Positions 8,504 to 18,774 of a DNA stretch of 64,000 nucleotides are shown here, in pieces (within the stretch, counting starts at the first letter, position 1; every line of letters begins with the position of its first letter). Made by a program: the position numbers and the translations under genes. The stretch lies in NCBI RefSeq assembly GCF_014207235.1, contig NZ_JACHDA010000003.1, positions 372,001-436,000 on the forward strand, written 5' to 3'. The notes beneath the pieces were generated by a model. That model saw nothing but the letters and a program-made list of their open reading frames with translations. It had not been told where the DNA came from and did not search any database. Source of the DNA: Sphingopyxis sp. JAI128 (GTDB taxonomy: Bacteria > Pseudomonadota > Alphaproteobacteria > Sphingomonadales > Sphingomonadaceae).

Positions 8504-8844
8504 CCTTGGTCCACGCCCTCGACGCCGCCCTCGACATGGTGCTTGAACGCGGCGAGCTGGTGCATCCACAGCGCCTCGGTCGCGGCCAGCCATTGTTTCA
8601 GCCCGTCGGTCGCGCCGTCCTTCAGACTATAGATGCGCACGCGCGCGTCGAAATCGGGATGCCCGTCCTCGACCAGTCCGCCGTCCTTCAGCGCGCGCAG
8701 GTGGCGGCTCATCGCCGGCGGCGCGAGCCCGAGGGCGCCCGCCAGCTCGCCCGCGCTGCGCGGCTGCTGCCCGAGCAGTTCGACCGCGCGGCGGCGGACG
8801 GGGTCGGCGAGCGCGGCGAGCGTGCGGTCGACCGCGGCGCTCAA
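8500..8844 (-). CDS. ArsR-family winged-helix transcriptional regulator
   Basis: A 114-aa HTH_ArsR protein: LAALADPVRRRAVELLGQQP, then the recognition-helix region GLAPPAMSRHLRALKDGGLV and wing. The CxC metal motif of true ArsR/SmtB is missing, so it is not an obvious metal sensor. The start is taken as the TTG at 8844, which overlaps the VOC gene stop (TTGA); no ATG gives a sensible N-terminus and the upstream frame reads as shadow of the VOC gene. The SRPBCC gene overlaps its 3' end. It probably represses this operon. Confidence 0.8.
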   Translation of the reverse strand: MSAAVDRTLAALADPVRRRAVELLGQQPRSAGELAGALGLAPPAMSRHLRALKDGGLVEDGHPDFDARVRIYSLKDGATDGLKQWLAATEALWMHQLAAFKHHVEGGVEGVDQG

Positions 8845-9314
8845 TCGTCGAGCCGCATCTTGGTTATGAAGCCGCCCTCGGCGTCCCATTCGTCCGACGT
8901 CTTTTCCGCAACCGTCACGCCAAAGGTCCAGATATGCCCTTCGGAATCCTTCGCGCGGTAGGTGCGGTCGCCATAGAATTGCGTTTCGGGTTCGGCGATG
9001 ATGTCCGCCCCCGCCGCGCGCGCCTTCTCGCAATGCGCGTCGATATCCTCGCCCTGGCCCAACTGGACATGCACCGTCTGCGTATTCTTGCCGCCAAGGT
9101 TCGCGGGGCTTCGATGATCGTCGGACCATTCATTGCCGATCATGATCGACGAATTTCCGTATTCCATCTCGCTGTGCGCCAGATTTCCATCGGCATCGAG
9201 CAGCACGAAGGTCGGTTCGAACCCGAAGGCCTCCTCCAACCAGCGGAACGCCGCTTTCGCATCCTTGTAGCAGACAGCACTCGAAAGCCCCTTGGAACGC
9301 GGATGATCGGCCAT
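8841..9314 (-). CDS. VOC-superfamily (glyoxalase/PhnB-like) protein
   Basis: A 157-aa vicinal-oxygen-chelate fold protein with a C-terminal GHIWTFGV strand typical of the PhnB-like or bleomycin-resistance-like group (YKDAKAAFRWLEEAFGFEPTF, HSEMEYGNSSIMIG). The substrate cannot be told. It is the first gene of a minus-strand operon with ArsR and SRPBCC genes, and its promoter faces the glutaminase promoter across 100 bp of AT-rich DNA. Confidence 0.82.
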   Translation of the reverse strand: MADHPRSKGLSSAVCYKDAKAAFRWLEEAFGFEPTFVLLDADGNLAHSEMEYGNSSIMIGNEWSDDHRSPANLGGKNTQTVHVQLGQGEDIDAHCEKARAAGADIIAEPETQFYGDRTYRAKDSEGHIWTFGVTVAEKTSDEWDAEGGFITKMRLDD

Positions 9315-9352
9315 GTCTCGTTTCCCGATTCGATGATATAATTTCGCTTGTA

Positions 9353-9365
9353 TAGAATATTTCTA
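9353..9365. promoter_or_regulatory. Palindrome in the VOC/glsA divergent promoter
   Basis: TAGAA-TAT-TTCTA is a perfect 5-3-5 inverted repeat inside the only AT-rich stretch of the 100-bp intergenic region. Its position suits an operator for the ArsR-family regulator encoded in the operon; assignment is inferred from position only. Confidence 0.4.
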
Positions 9366-9414
9366 ATAAAATGAAAATACATGCGTTGCGCCGCGATTAT
9401 GCTAGGCGGAGCCG

Positions 9415-10344
9415 ATGACCGACAACATCGGACGCCATATCGAAGACGCGATGAAGCTCGCCGCGGCTCATCTGGGCCAAGGGCGCGTCGCCGCCTATAT
9501 TCCGGCGCTCGCCAACGTCGATCCGAACAAGCTCGGCTTCGCGCTCGCACTGCCCGACGGCACCGTCCATGCGTCGGGCGACGCCGACGAGCCCTTCTCG
9601 ATCCAGTCGGTGTCGAAGGTCTTCACATTGGCGCTGGCGCTTCGCCGCGTCGGCAGCTCGCTATGGGACAGCGTCGGGCGCGAACCGTCGGGGTCGGCGT
9701 TCAACTCGATCGTCCAGCTCGAAAGCGAACAGGGCATCCCGCGCAATCCGTTGATCAACGCAGGCGCAATCGCGACGACCGACCGGCTGATCGACGGGCG
9801 CAGCGGCGATGCGACGATCGACGAGATCGTCGATTTCATGCGCGCCCGTGCAGGCGACGATAGCGTCGGGATCGATTTCGACGTCGCTTTTTCCGAATCC
9901 GAAACCGGCGCGCGCAATCGCAGCCTCGCGCATTTCATGGACGCCTTCGGCAATCTGACGAATCCGGTCGAGTCGGTCGTCAGCGTCTATTTCCGCCAGT
10001 GCGCGATCGCGATGTCGTGCCGCCAACTTGCGCGCGCCGGGCTGTTTCTCGCAATGGAAGGCCGCGATCCGGTGACCGGCGAGCAGCTCGTCGAACCGCA
10101 CCGCGCGCGGCGGATCAACGCGATCATGATGCTCTGCGGCCATTATGACAACAGCGGCGAATTCGCCTTCCGCGTCGGCCTGCCGGGCAAGAGCGGCGTC
10201 GGCGGCGGCATCCTCTGTATCGCGCCGGGGCAGGGATCGATCGCGGTCTGGTCGCCCGCGCTGGGCGACGCGGGAACGTCGCTGGCGGGTGCGGTCGCGC
10301 TCGAACATTTCGCCTATGCGGCGGGCTGGTCGGTTTTCGATTAG
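9415..10344 (+). CDS. glsA: Glutaminase (glutamine to glutamate + ammonia)
   Basis: A 309-aa serine-dependent beta-lactamase-fold glutaminase, full length for the bacterial GlsA/YbaS family (about 305-310 aa). The catalytic Ser-x-x-Lys is S65-V-S-K68 in [10 protein letters not shown]. Other family signatures are NPLINAGAI, the Tyr/Asn environment of [16 protein letters not shown], and [11 protein letters not shown] near the C-terminus. It supplies glutamate and ammonia in the cytosol and can serve in acid or nitrogen adaptation. GGAG lies five bases before the ATG. Monocistronic; the facing VOC operon is transcribed away from it. Confidence 0.95.
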   Translation: MTDNIGRHIEDAMKLAAAHLGQGRVAAYIPALANVDPNKLGFALALPDGTVHASGDADEPFSIQSVSKVFTLALALRRVGSSLWDSVGREPSGSAFNSIVQLESEQGIPRNPLINAGAIATTDRLIDGRSGDATIDEIVDFMRARAGDDSVGIDFDVAFSESETGARNRSLAHFMDAFGNLTNPVESVVSVYFRQCAIAMSCRQLARAGLFLAMEGRDPVTGEQLVEPHRARRINAIMMLCGHYDNSGEFAFRVGLPGKSGVGGGILCIAPGQGSIAVWSPALGDAGTSLAGAVALEHFAYAAGWSVFD

Positions 10345-10386
10345 GGGCGGCTTTGGGGTGATGAGCTGACGTCGGCCCACCCCCGA

Positions 10387-10408
10387 CCCCTCCTGCAACC
10401 GGGAGGGG
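10387..10408. repeat. CCCCTCC/GGAGGGG intergenic hairpin
   Basis: 7-bp perfect inverted repeat with a 7-nt loop in the glsA-rlpA gap. It is a weaker member of the CCTCTCCC/GGGAGAGG family seen at 14244, 20933, 22022 and 22153. Confidence 0.45.
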
Positions 10409-10461
10409 AGATCACCTCCGCAACCACTCGCCAGACGACGAACCTCTCTGTCCGTACGTGT

Positions 10462-10524
10462 CGAGCGAAGTCGAGAGACCCGTCGACGCGATGCCTGACC
10501 CAAAGGGCATCTCGACTCCGCCCG
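10462..10524. repeat. Imperfect inverted repeat with GTCGAG core
   Basis: CGAAGTCGAGAGACC near 10466 faces GGCATCTCGACTCC near 10506. The sequence resembles dispersed intergenic palindromes I recall from sphingomonad genomes. The rest of the 10345-10590 gap shows no gene. Confidence 0.4.
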
Positions 10525-10590
10525 ATGCGAACGGGTTAGGATGGGTCCGAACGTCCATTTCCGGCCGAAAACGGACAACCCGCCGATATC

Positions 10591-10995
10591 TCACTCGTCG
10601 GCGAGCAACGCCAGCTTGACGCGCGCGGTGCCGCTGCGGTGCATGCCGATTTCGCGCGCGGCGGCTTGGCTGACGTCGATCACCCGGCCGCGCGAAAAGG
10701 GCCCACGGTCGTTGATGCGGACGATTACGCTGTCGCCGTTCGACATGTTGGTGACGCGCACCATGCTGCCAAAGGGCAAGGTGCGGTGCGCGGCGGTGAG
10801 CTGGCCGGGGTCGAAGCGTTCGCCGCTTGCAGTGCGATTGCCGGCGAGTTCGTTGCCGTAATAGCTCGCCATTCCGCCGTCGATTTCGGCGAAGTCGGGG
10901 ACCTCGATGGCCGTTTCGTCCGTCACATCCAAGTCCTGCGCGGCGGCCGAAACCGACAGCATCATCGGTATCAACAGGGCTGAAAAGACCCGCAT
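10591..10995 (-). CDS. rlpA: RlpA-like septal ring lytic transglycosylase, short form
   Basis: A 134-aa secreted protein with a signal peptide (MRVFSALLIPMMLSVSAAAQ) and a double-psi beta-barrel RlpA domain: GMASYYGNELAGNRTASGE, TAAHRTLPFGSMVRV, VRINDRGPF and GRVIDVS. RlpA cleaves peptide-free glycan in the septum. This copy lacks the C-terminal SPOR domain that would target denuded glycan, and has no lipobox cysteine, so it is probably a soluble periplasmic form. The start at 10995 is fixed by a strong GGGAGG site five bases upstream. Confidence 0.85.
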   Translation of the reverse strand: MRVFSALLIPMMLSVSAAAQDLDVTDETAIEVPDFAEIDGGMASYYGNELAGNRTASGERFDPGQLTAAHRTLPFGSMVRVTNMSNGDSVIVRINDRGPFSRGRVIDVSQAAAREIGMHRSGTARVKLALLADE

Positions 10996-11094
10996 GACAT
11001 CCTCCCTTTTCGGTGGAGGGCCAAAAGCAGCGGCGGCCTGCCAAGGCAAGCCGCCGCGCGTTAAACGGAACCGAAATTGCGGTCGGATGCGCTT

Positions 11095-13740
<2,646 letters not shown>

Positions 13741-13754
13741 CTAGTTTCGATGAC

Positions 13755-14189
13755 ATGAAACAAAGCCTCGCATCCCCCCTCTCCGCCATTCTGATCCTGT
13801 CGCTCGCTGCATGCAGCCAGCCCCCGCCGCCCGCCGACAACGCCCCCGCTGTGGCGGGCGAGCCGCTCGCAACGCGCGCGGTGATGATCGGCACCGAGGG
13901 ACCGAGCCTGCCCGCCTGTTCGAGCATCAGCCGCGTGCGGGACGGCGGCACCGACGTCTATTGGGCGCCCGGTGAAACGCGTGCGGTGAAGGCAAGGCTG
14001 GGCGGCGGCACCCGCGTGTCGTTGTGCGAGGCCGCCGAAGACGACGCCTGGTTCGGCGTCGTGTTTCCCGCGCCGGGGACCGATCCCGACATGTGCGGCG
14101 TCGGCAAGTCGGTGCAGAATGCCCGCGAATATCAGGGCCCGTGCCGCTGGGGCTGGATCAAGGGCGGAACCGTCCAGCTGGGCGGTTAA
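13755..14189 (+). CDS. Putative lipoprotein, unknown function
   Basis: A 144-aa predicted lipoprotein: signal peptide MKQSLASPLSAILILSLAAC with lipobox LAAC, a proline-rich linker (SQPPPPADN), and a small C-terminal domain with five cysteines (LPACSSI, RVSLCEA, DMCGVG, GPCRWGW). The tail GPCRWGWIKGGTVQLGG recalls bacterial SH3-like strands, but I cannot assign a family. The ATG at 13755 is chosen because the signal peptide begins there; an upstream in-frame ATG gives an arginine-rich non-signal start. It is divergent from gyrB. Confidence 0.7.
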   Translation: MKQSLASPLSAILILSLAACSQPPPPADNAPAVAGEPLATRAVMIGTEGPSLPACSSISRVRDGGTDVYWAPGETRAVKARLGGGTRVSLCEAAEDDAWFGVVFPAPGTDPDMCGVGKSVQNAREYQGPCRWGWIKGGTVQLGG

Positions 14190-14243
14190 GCTACAAAAGC
14201 TCCGCACACGCGCGCTCGATTCACCGCGCGCTTTGCGAAAGCC

Positions 14244-14270
14244 CCTCCCCATCGCTACGCGACAGGGAGG
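14244..14270. repeat. CCTCCC/GGGAGG intergenic hairpin
   Basis: 6-bp inverted repeat in the 124-bp gap between the convergent lipoprotein gene and dps. It is the weakest member of the CCTCTCCC/GGGAGAGG family. Confidence 0.4.
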
Positions 14271-14313
14271 AGTTGCCCTACTTCGACGCGAGGCGCCGGG
14301 GCGAACTTTCGCT

Positions 14314-14775
14314 TCAATAGCCCAGCGTCGCCTCGAGGAACCAGATGCGTTGCTGCGTTTCGTCGGCCCAGCCATCGACGAGTCCGCTCGTCGCGATATC
14401 GCCATCGGCTTCGGCCGCCGCCTTCACTTCTTTCAACTGCCCAAGCAGAATCTTGTTGTCGCCCGCAAGGTTACGGATCATCGTTTCGGCATCGACGCCC
14501 GCAGCATCGTCGTCGCGGATCGAGGCGCGGCGGCTGACGTCGCCGATCGAATGCAGCGTCGGCGCGCCATTCTTGCGCACGCGCTCGGCGATCAGGTCGG
14601 TCGTCGCGAAAATCTGTGCCGCCTGCTCATCGAACAGCAGGTGCAGTTCGCGGAAACGCGGGCCCTGGACGTGCCAGTGGTAATTTTTCGTCTTGAGATA
14701 GAGCGCAAAACTGTCGGCGAGCAGCGCGTTCAGCGCGTCGGCGACGGCAGGGGCGTTGTTGTTTTTCTCGGACAT
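14314..14775 (-). CDS. dps: Dps-family ferritin-like DNA-protection protein
   Basis: A 153-aa Dps/DPSL protein that forms a dodecamer, oxidises Fe(II) with peroxide and stores iron, protecting DNA in stress. The ferroxidase motif KNYHWHVQGPRFRELHLLFDEQ supplies the conserved His, Asp and Glu. The helix around TTDLIAERVRKNGAPTLHSI is typical. The start is the ATG at 14775 with GGATGCTCCC upstream; a longer N-terminus from 14832 has no site. A 7-bp perfect palindrome lies about 75 bp upstream. Confidence 0.92.
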   Translation of the reverse strand: MSEKNNNAPAVADALNALLADSFALYLKTKNYHWHVQGPRFRELHLLFDEQAAQIFATTDLIAERVRKNGAPTLHSIGDVSRRASIRDDDAAGVDAETMIRNLAGDNKILLGQLKEVKAAAEADGDIATSGLVDGWADETQQRIWFLEATLGY

Positions 14776-14849
14776 GGGAGCATCCTTTCTGTTGCACCGC
14801 CCATATAGCGAGGCCGCGGACCGCTTTCCCATTGAAGCTTTGGGTAAGC

Positions 14850-14870
14850 TTCATCGATAAAAACGATGAA
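14850..14870. promoter_or_regulatory. Palindrome upstream of dps
   Basis: TTCATCG-N7-CGATGAA is a perfect 7-bp inverted repeat with an A-rich spacer, 75-95 bp upstream of the dps start. It lacks a T-run on either strand, so an operator (for example for a peroxide or iron regulator) is more likely than a terminator. The regulator is unknown. Confidence 0.4.
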
Positions 14871-14889
14871 ACCACTGATCAAATGCCTT

Positions 14890-15459
14890 TCAGCCGATTA
14901 ATCCAAAGGCGCCGAGCCCAGTGCGGATCCCCCATATCGCGAGGACCAGCGCGCTCGACCAGCACAGGATGCGCGCCGCACGCCGCTCAGCGAGCGCCGG
15001 ACCGAAAGCGAGAAAGGGCAGCATCGCCAGCGTCCACCCGACGAGCCCGCCCGCCGCGGCCCATTGCCCCGCACCGCTCGTCGCCGCCAGCGAGCCGATA
15101 AGGAAATGGCTGCGGTCGCCAAACTGGCGCGCCAGCAACTGCCCGGCGAGCAGGACAGGCGGCGCATCGCCGCCGGCGACCGGCTCCGCATCGGGCTTGC
15201 CGCGCCACAGCAGCGCGGCCGCCGCCGACAGCATCGCGAGCGCGACGAGCAAGGCGGCCACGCCCTGCCCGATCATCCGGTTGGCGATTGCGCCCGCGAG
15301 CGCCGCGACCAGCGCGTTCGACAGAAAGGCACCAAAGGCGATTGCGACAGTGACGCGCCGGTCGCCGCGCGCGCTGACCAGCCGCGACAGGACAATCCCG
15401 CTGCGCCCGTCGGCATTGGCGAGCAGCACCGCCACCAGCGCAAGCATGATTGCATCCAT
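14890..15459 (-). CDS. TMEM165/GDT1-like (UPF0016) membrane protein with altered motifs
   Basis: A 189-aa protein with about six hydrophobic helices in two similar halves. The first half has LANADGRSGIVLSRL and the second QFGDRSHFLIGSL, each at the place where GDT1/UPF0016 cation exchangers carry the E-x-G-D-(K/R)-(T/S) motif. The acidic first position is lost in both, so metal (Mn/Ca) exchange is doubtful. The family call rests on topology and these degenerate motifs. It is upstream of dps on the same strand, about 115 bp apart. Confidence 0.6.
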   Translation of the reverse strand: MDAIMLALVAVLLANADGRSGIVLSRLVSARGDRRVTVAIAFGAFLSNALVAALAGAIANRMIGQGVAALLVALAMLSAAAALLWRGKPDAEPVAGGDAPPVLLAGQLLARQFGDRSHFLIGSLAATSGAGQWAAAGGLVGWTLAMLPFLAFGPALAERRAARILCWSSALVLAIWGIRTGLGAFGLIG

Positions 15460-15491
15460 GACGTCGGATTTGAATGGTCAGCGGGCCGCCG

Positions 15492-15821
15492 TCAATGCCC
15501 GAGCCGGACCGCGACGGACGCCAGCCAGGCTTCCTGTATCGCGGTTGGCAAGGGCCCCTGCGGCGCGCCTGCGGCGTCGCTCATCGCGTCGAGATAGGTC
15601 AGGATCGCGGCACGATAGCCGCCGGCCGCGACCGCCGATTCAAGATGGCTCGCCAATGTCTCGACCGCGGCAAAGCCATTGTCGCGCGCAAGGCAGCGGA
15701 TATCGTCGATCCCCTGCACAAGCTGCGCGAGCGCGCAGTGCGGCAAGGCTTCCGCCAGCGCGCCGATCTGGCCGGTGATCCGGTTCTGAATGTCCTGATA
15801 TTGTTCGGTTTGGGTTTGCAT
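15492..15821 (-). CDS. Small helical protein, possible degenerate HPt-like fold
   Basis: A 109-aa mostly alpha-helical cytosolic protein, family not recognised. The segment IRCLARDNGFAAVETLASHLESAVAAGG has the spacing of the HPt four-helix bundle (usually AHxLKGxAxxxGxxxL...LE) but lacks the phosphorylatable histidine. It follows a diguanylate cyclase gene on the same strand, 52 bp downstream, which would suit a signalling adaptor. That role is speculation; the ORF itself looks real (GGGGATGG upstream of the ATG, normal codon use). Confidence 0.6.
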   Translation of the reverse strand: MQTQTEQYQDIQNRITGQIGALAEALPHCALAQLVQGIDDIRCLARDNGFAAVETLASHLESAVAAGGYRAAILTYLDAMSDAAGAPQGPLPTAIQEAWLASVAVRLGH

Positions 15822-15873
15822 CGTCCATCCCCTGTCCTGGCGGTGACGATGCGCCTTTATAGTTAACCGGCGG

Positions 15874-16518
15874 TTAGCGGTGGCCCGGCAGACCGCCGAG
15901 GCCCTGCTTGCTGCGATACATGTCGCGGTCGGCGGCGGCCAATATGTCCGATTCGGTCATCCCGGTCTGGAGCATCGCGATTCCGAAACAGGCCGACAGC
16001 GCGATCTCGTGCCCGTCATATTGGGCAGGGGCGGCACTCAGAATCTCGCACAATCGGTCGACCTGCGCGCGCGCGCCGGCCTCGCTCGACTGGTCGAGGA
16101 TCAGGCCGAATTCGTCGCCGCCGATGCGCGCCGCCACATCGGTCGCGCGGATCGACGCCGCGAGCCGTTTGGCGATTTCCATCAGCGCGAAATCGCCCGC
16201 CGCATGACCGAAATTGTCGTTGATATATTTGAGCTGGTTGACGTCGATGAACACGACTGCGGCGCGTTCGGCGTGACGTTCGAAGCGCGCCATGCGGTGA
16301 TGGATCGCGGTCAGGAAATAGCGGCGATTGAACAGCGGGGTCAGCGTGTCGCGTTCGGACACGCGCTCGAGTTCGGCGACGGCGATCTTCAATACGCGGT
16401 TCTCGCGGCGCAAAGCGTCGCGTTCGCGGCGTATTTCGCGCAGCTGGTCCTCGATGGAGTCTACGGGAACGGCGCCGAACTGGTCGACCGCGATCCGTGC
16501 CCCCCCTACGCTGTCCAT
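15874..16518 (-). CDS. GGDEF-domain diguanylate cyclase
   Basis: A 214-aa soluble protein. Residues 20-50 form a short coiled coil (SIEDQLREIRRERDALRREN) that probably dimerises it. The GGDEF domain starts with LTPLFNRRYF, has the Mg-binding FIDVNQLKYINDNFGHAAGD, and an intact active site RIGGDEFGLI near 135. An RxxD inhibitory site is not evident. There is no sensor domain or membrane segment, so control may come through partners or expression. It is divergent from purE. Confidence 0.88.
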   Translation of the reverse strand: MDSVGGARIAVDQFGAVPVDSIEDQLREIRRERDALRRENRVLKIAVAELERVSERDTLTPLFNRRYFLTAIHHRMARFERHAERAAVVFIDVNQLKYINDNFGHAAGDFALMEIAKRLAASIRATDVAARIGGDEFGLILDQSSEAGARAQVDRLCEILSAAPAQYDGHEIALSACFGIAMLQTGMTESDILAAADRDMYRSKQGLGGLPGHR

Positions 16519-16707
16519 TCAACGTCCCCGAATGCGAACCCACGTTCCCCGGCCCCATGCCGGTGGATATTGCCCGGCGACCCTAGCCGCGACTTGATAC
16601 CAATCGGTAAACGCGCGGACGCATAATTGGCGCCGTTGCCCGCGCGCTGCGCAGTCGCTAGGGGGAAGGCGGCGGCGATTCATCGCTGCCCGCAGGAGGG
16701 ACGGGTG

Positions 16708-17205
16708 ATGGGCGACAGTTCGCCGCAAGTCGGTGTGATCATGGGCAGCCAGTCGGACTGGCCGACGATGGCGCACGCGGTCCAGATACTCGAAGAATTC
16801 GGTATCACGCACGAGGTCCGGATCGTCTCTGCGCACCGCACCCCCGACCGTCTCATCGACTACGCCAAAAGCGCGGCCGGTCGCGGTCTGAAGGCGATTA
16901 TCGCCGGTGCCGGCGGCGCCGCGCACCTGCCCGGAATGGTCGCGGCGATGACACGCGTTCCGGTGCTCGGTGTGCCCGTCCAATCGGCGGCGCTCAGCGG
17001 CGTCGACAGCCTCTATTCGATCGTCCAGATGCCCGGCGGCGTGCCCGTAGCGACCTTCGCGATCGGCAAGGCGGGCGCGACCAACGCCGGGCTTTTCGCC
17101 GCCGCGCTGCTCGCGAACAATAGCACCGATCTGGCACAAAAACTCGACGACTGGCGCACGGCGCAGTCGAACAGCGTCGCCCCCACCCCCGTTCGCGAAG
17201 GCTGA
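16708..17205 (+). CDS. purE: N5-carboxyaminoimidazole ribonucleotide mutase, PurE
   Basis: A 165-aa class I PurE that converts N5-CAIR to CAIR in purine synthesis. Signatures: [12 protein letters not shown] at the N-terminus, the catalytic His in [12 protein letters not shown], and [14 protein letters not shown]. The start at 16708 has a good GGAGGG site about 8 bases upstream. purK follows 4 bp after the stop, giving the standard two-step replacement for ATP-independent AIR carboxylation. Confidence 0.96.
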   Translation: MGDSSPQVGVIMGSQSDWPTMAHAVQILEEFGITHEVRIVSAHRTPDRLIDYAKSAAGRGLKAIIAGAGGAAHLPGMVAAMTRVPVLGVPVQSAALSGVDSLYSIVQMPGGVPVATFAIGKAGATNAGLFAAALLANNSTDLAQKLDDWRTAQSNSVAPTPVREG

Positions 17206-17209
17206 CCGC

Positions 17210-18283
17210 TTGTTGATTCCAGGTTCGACGATCGGCATCCTCGGCGGCGGACAGCTCGGCCGGATGATCGGCCTTGCCGCCGCGCAGCTTGGCTACAAGG
17301 TCCATGTCTACGCCCCCGACGCCGAAAGCGTCGCGGCCGAGGTCACCGCACACCATAGCCAGGCCGCGTGGGACGACGAACCCCGCCTCGCCGCCTTCGC
17401 CGCGACGTGCGACGTCGTCACCTATGAATTCGAAAATGTACCGGTCGACACGGTGCGCTTCCTGTCGGGTCATGTCGCGGTCCGCCCCGGCGTCGCGGGC
17501 CTGAAGATCGCGCAGGACCGGCTCGAGGAAAAGACGTTCGTCGCCGGCCTCGGCGGCTGCCCCGCCCCCTTCGCCGCTGTGCCCGACCGCGCCGCGCTCG
17601 ATGCCGCGCTGGCAGCAATCGGCACCCCCGCGATCCTCAAGACGGTGCGCATGGGCTATGACGGCAAGGGGCAGGCGCGCATCATGACGCCCGCCGACGC
17701 CGACGCCGCGTGGGACGGCATCGACCGCCACGCCGCGGTGCTCGAAGGCTTCGTCACCTTCGCGCATGAATTTTCGGTGATCCTCGTGCGCGGCATCGAC
17801 GGCGAGATCCGCTTTTGGGACAGTTCGGTCAACGTCCATAAGGCCGGCATTCTCGCCACCTCCAGCCTGCCGCCGCCGCAAATCGTCGCCGACCAGCAGG
17901 CCGAAGCGCGCGAACTGATGGCGCGCATCGCCGCCGAGCTCGACTATGTCGGGGTGCTGACGGGCGAATTTTTTGCCACCGAAGCCGGGCCGGTGTTCAA
18001 CGAAATGGCGCCGCGCGTCCACAACAGCGGCCATTGGACGATCGAGGGCGCGGTGACGAGCCAGTTCGAAAACCATATCCGCGCGGTCGCCGGCCTGCCG
18101 CTCGGCAGCACCGCGACCACCGCGCTACCGGTCACGATGCGCAACCTGATCGGCGCCGATATCGCCGCCATCCCCGCGCTGCTCGCCGACGAAAATTGCC
18201 GCGTCCATCATTACAGCAAGACCGAGGTGCGCGAGGGGCGCAAACTCGGCCACGCCACCTGGGTCGGAGCTTCTCCCGCATGA
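17210..18283 (+). CDS. purK: N5-carboxyaminoimidazole ribonucleotide synthase, PurK
   Basis: A 357-aa ATP-grasp enzyme that makes N5-CAIR from AIR, bicarbonate and ATP, feeding PurE. Visible motifs: N-terminal GILGGGQLGRMIGLAAAQLG, DVVTYEFENVP, the ATP-grasp loop ILKTVRMGYDGKGQ, and FNEMAPRVHNSGHWTIEG. The likely start is a TTG at 17210, 4 bp after purE; no ATG fits ahead of the dinucleotide loop. Its stop overlaps the folA start (ATGA). Confidence 0.95.
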   Translation: MLIPGSTIGILGGGQLGRMIGLAAAQLGYKVHVYAPDAESVAAEVTAHHSQAAWDDEPRLAAFAATCDVVTYEFENVPVDTVRFLSGHVAVRPGVAGLKIAQDRLEEKTFVAGLGGCPAPFAAVPDRAALDAALAAIGTPAILKTVRMGYDGKGQARIMTPADADAAWDGIDRHAAVLEGFVTFAHEFSVILVRGIDGEIRFWDSSVNVHKAGILATSSLPPPQIVADQQAEARELMARIAAELDYVGVLTGEFFATEAGPVFNEMAPRVHNSGHWTIEGAVTSQFENHIRAVAGLPLGSTATTALPVTMRNLIGADIAAIPALLADENCRVHHYSKTEVREGRKLGHATWVGASPA

Positions 18284-18771
18284 ATCGCCCCGAGATTACG
18301 CTGATCCTTGCCCGCGCAGCCAATGGCGTGATCGGGGTGGGCGGAAAGATGCCGTGGCACCTGCCCGCCGACCTTCGCCGTTTCAAACAGCTCACCATGG
18401 GCCGTCCGATGATCATGGGGCGCAAGACCTTCGACAGCCTCCCCGCCATATTAGAGGGCCGCCGCCACATCGTCCTCACCCGCGACGCCGACTGGCAGGA
18501 CGAGGGCGCCGAGCCGGTCGCGACGATCGAGGACGCGCTGAAGCTCGCCAACGCGCCGCATGTGATGGTGATCGGCGGCGCGGAAATTTATCGCCTCTTC
18601 CTGCCGCTCGCCGACCGCATCGAACTCACCGAAGTCGCGCTGGAACCGAAAGGCGACGCGAGCATCGATTATCCGCCCGCCGCCGACTGGCGCGCGACGG
18701 CGCGCGAGGACCATCCCGCCGACGAGGCCGGGCGCCCGGCGTACAGCTTCGTCACGCTGACAAGGAAATAG
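18280..18771 (+). CDS. folA: Dihydrofolate reductase
   Basis: A 163-aa DHFR that reduces dihydrofolate to tetrahydrofolate with NADPH. The substrate-binding Asp sits in MPWHLPADLRRFKQLT, the NADPH site in MGRKTFDSLP, and the C-terminal VMVIGGAEIYRLFLPLADR matches the family. Start ATG at 18280 overlaps the purK stop. It is coupled to purine synthesis genes, consistent with one-carbon demand. thyA, the usual neighbour, is not present. Confidence 0.96.
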   Translation: MNRPEITLILARAANGVIGVGGKMPWHLPADLRRFKQLTMGRPMIMGRKTFDSLPAILEGRRHIVLTRDADWQDEGAEPVATIEDALKLANAPHVMVIGGAEIYRLFLPLADRIELTEVALEPKGDASIDYPPAADWRATAREDHPADEAGRPAYSFVTLTRK

Positions 18772-18774
18772 GAC

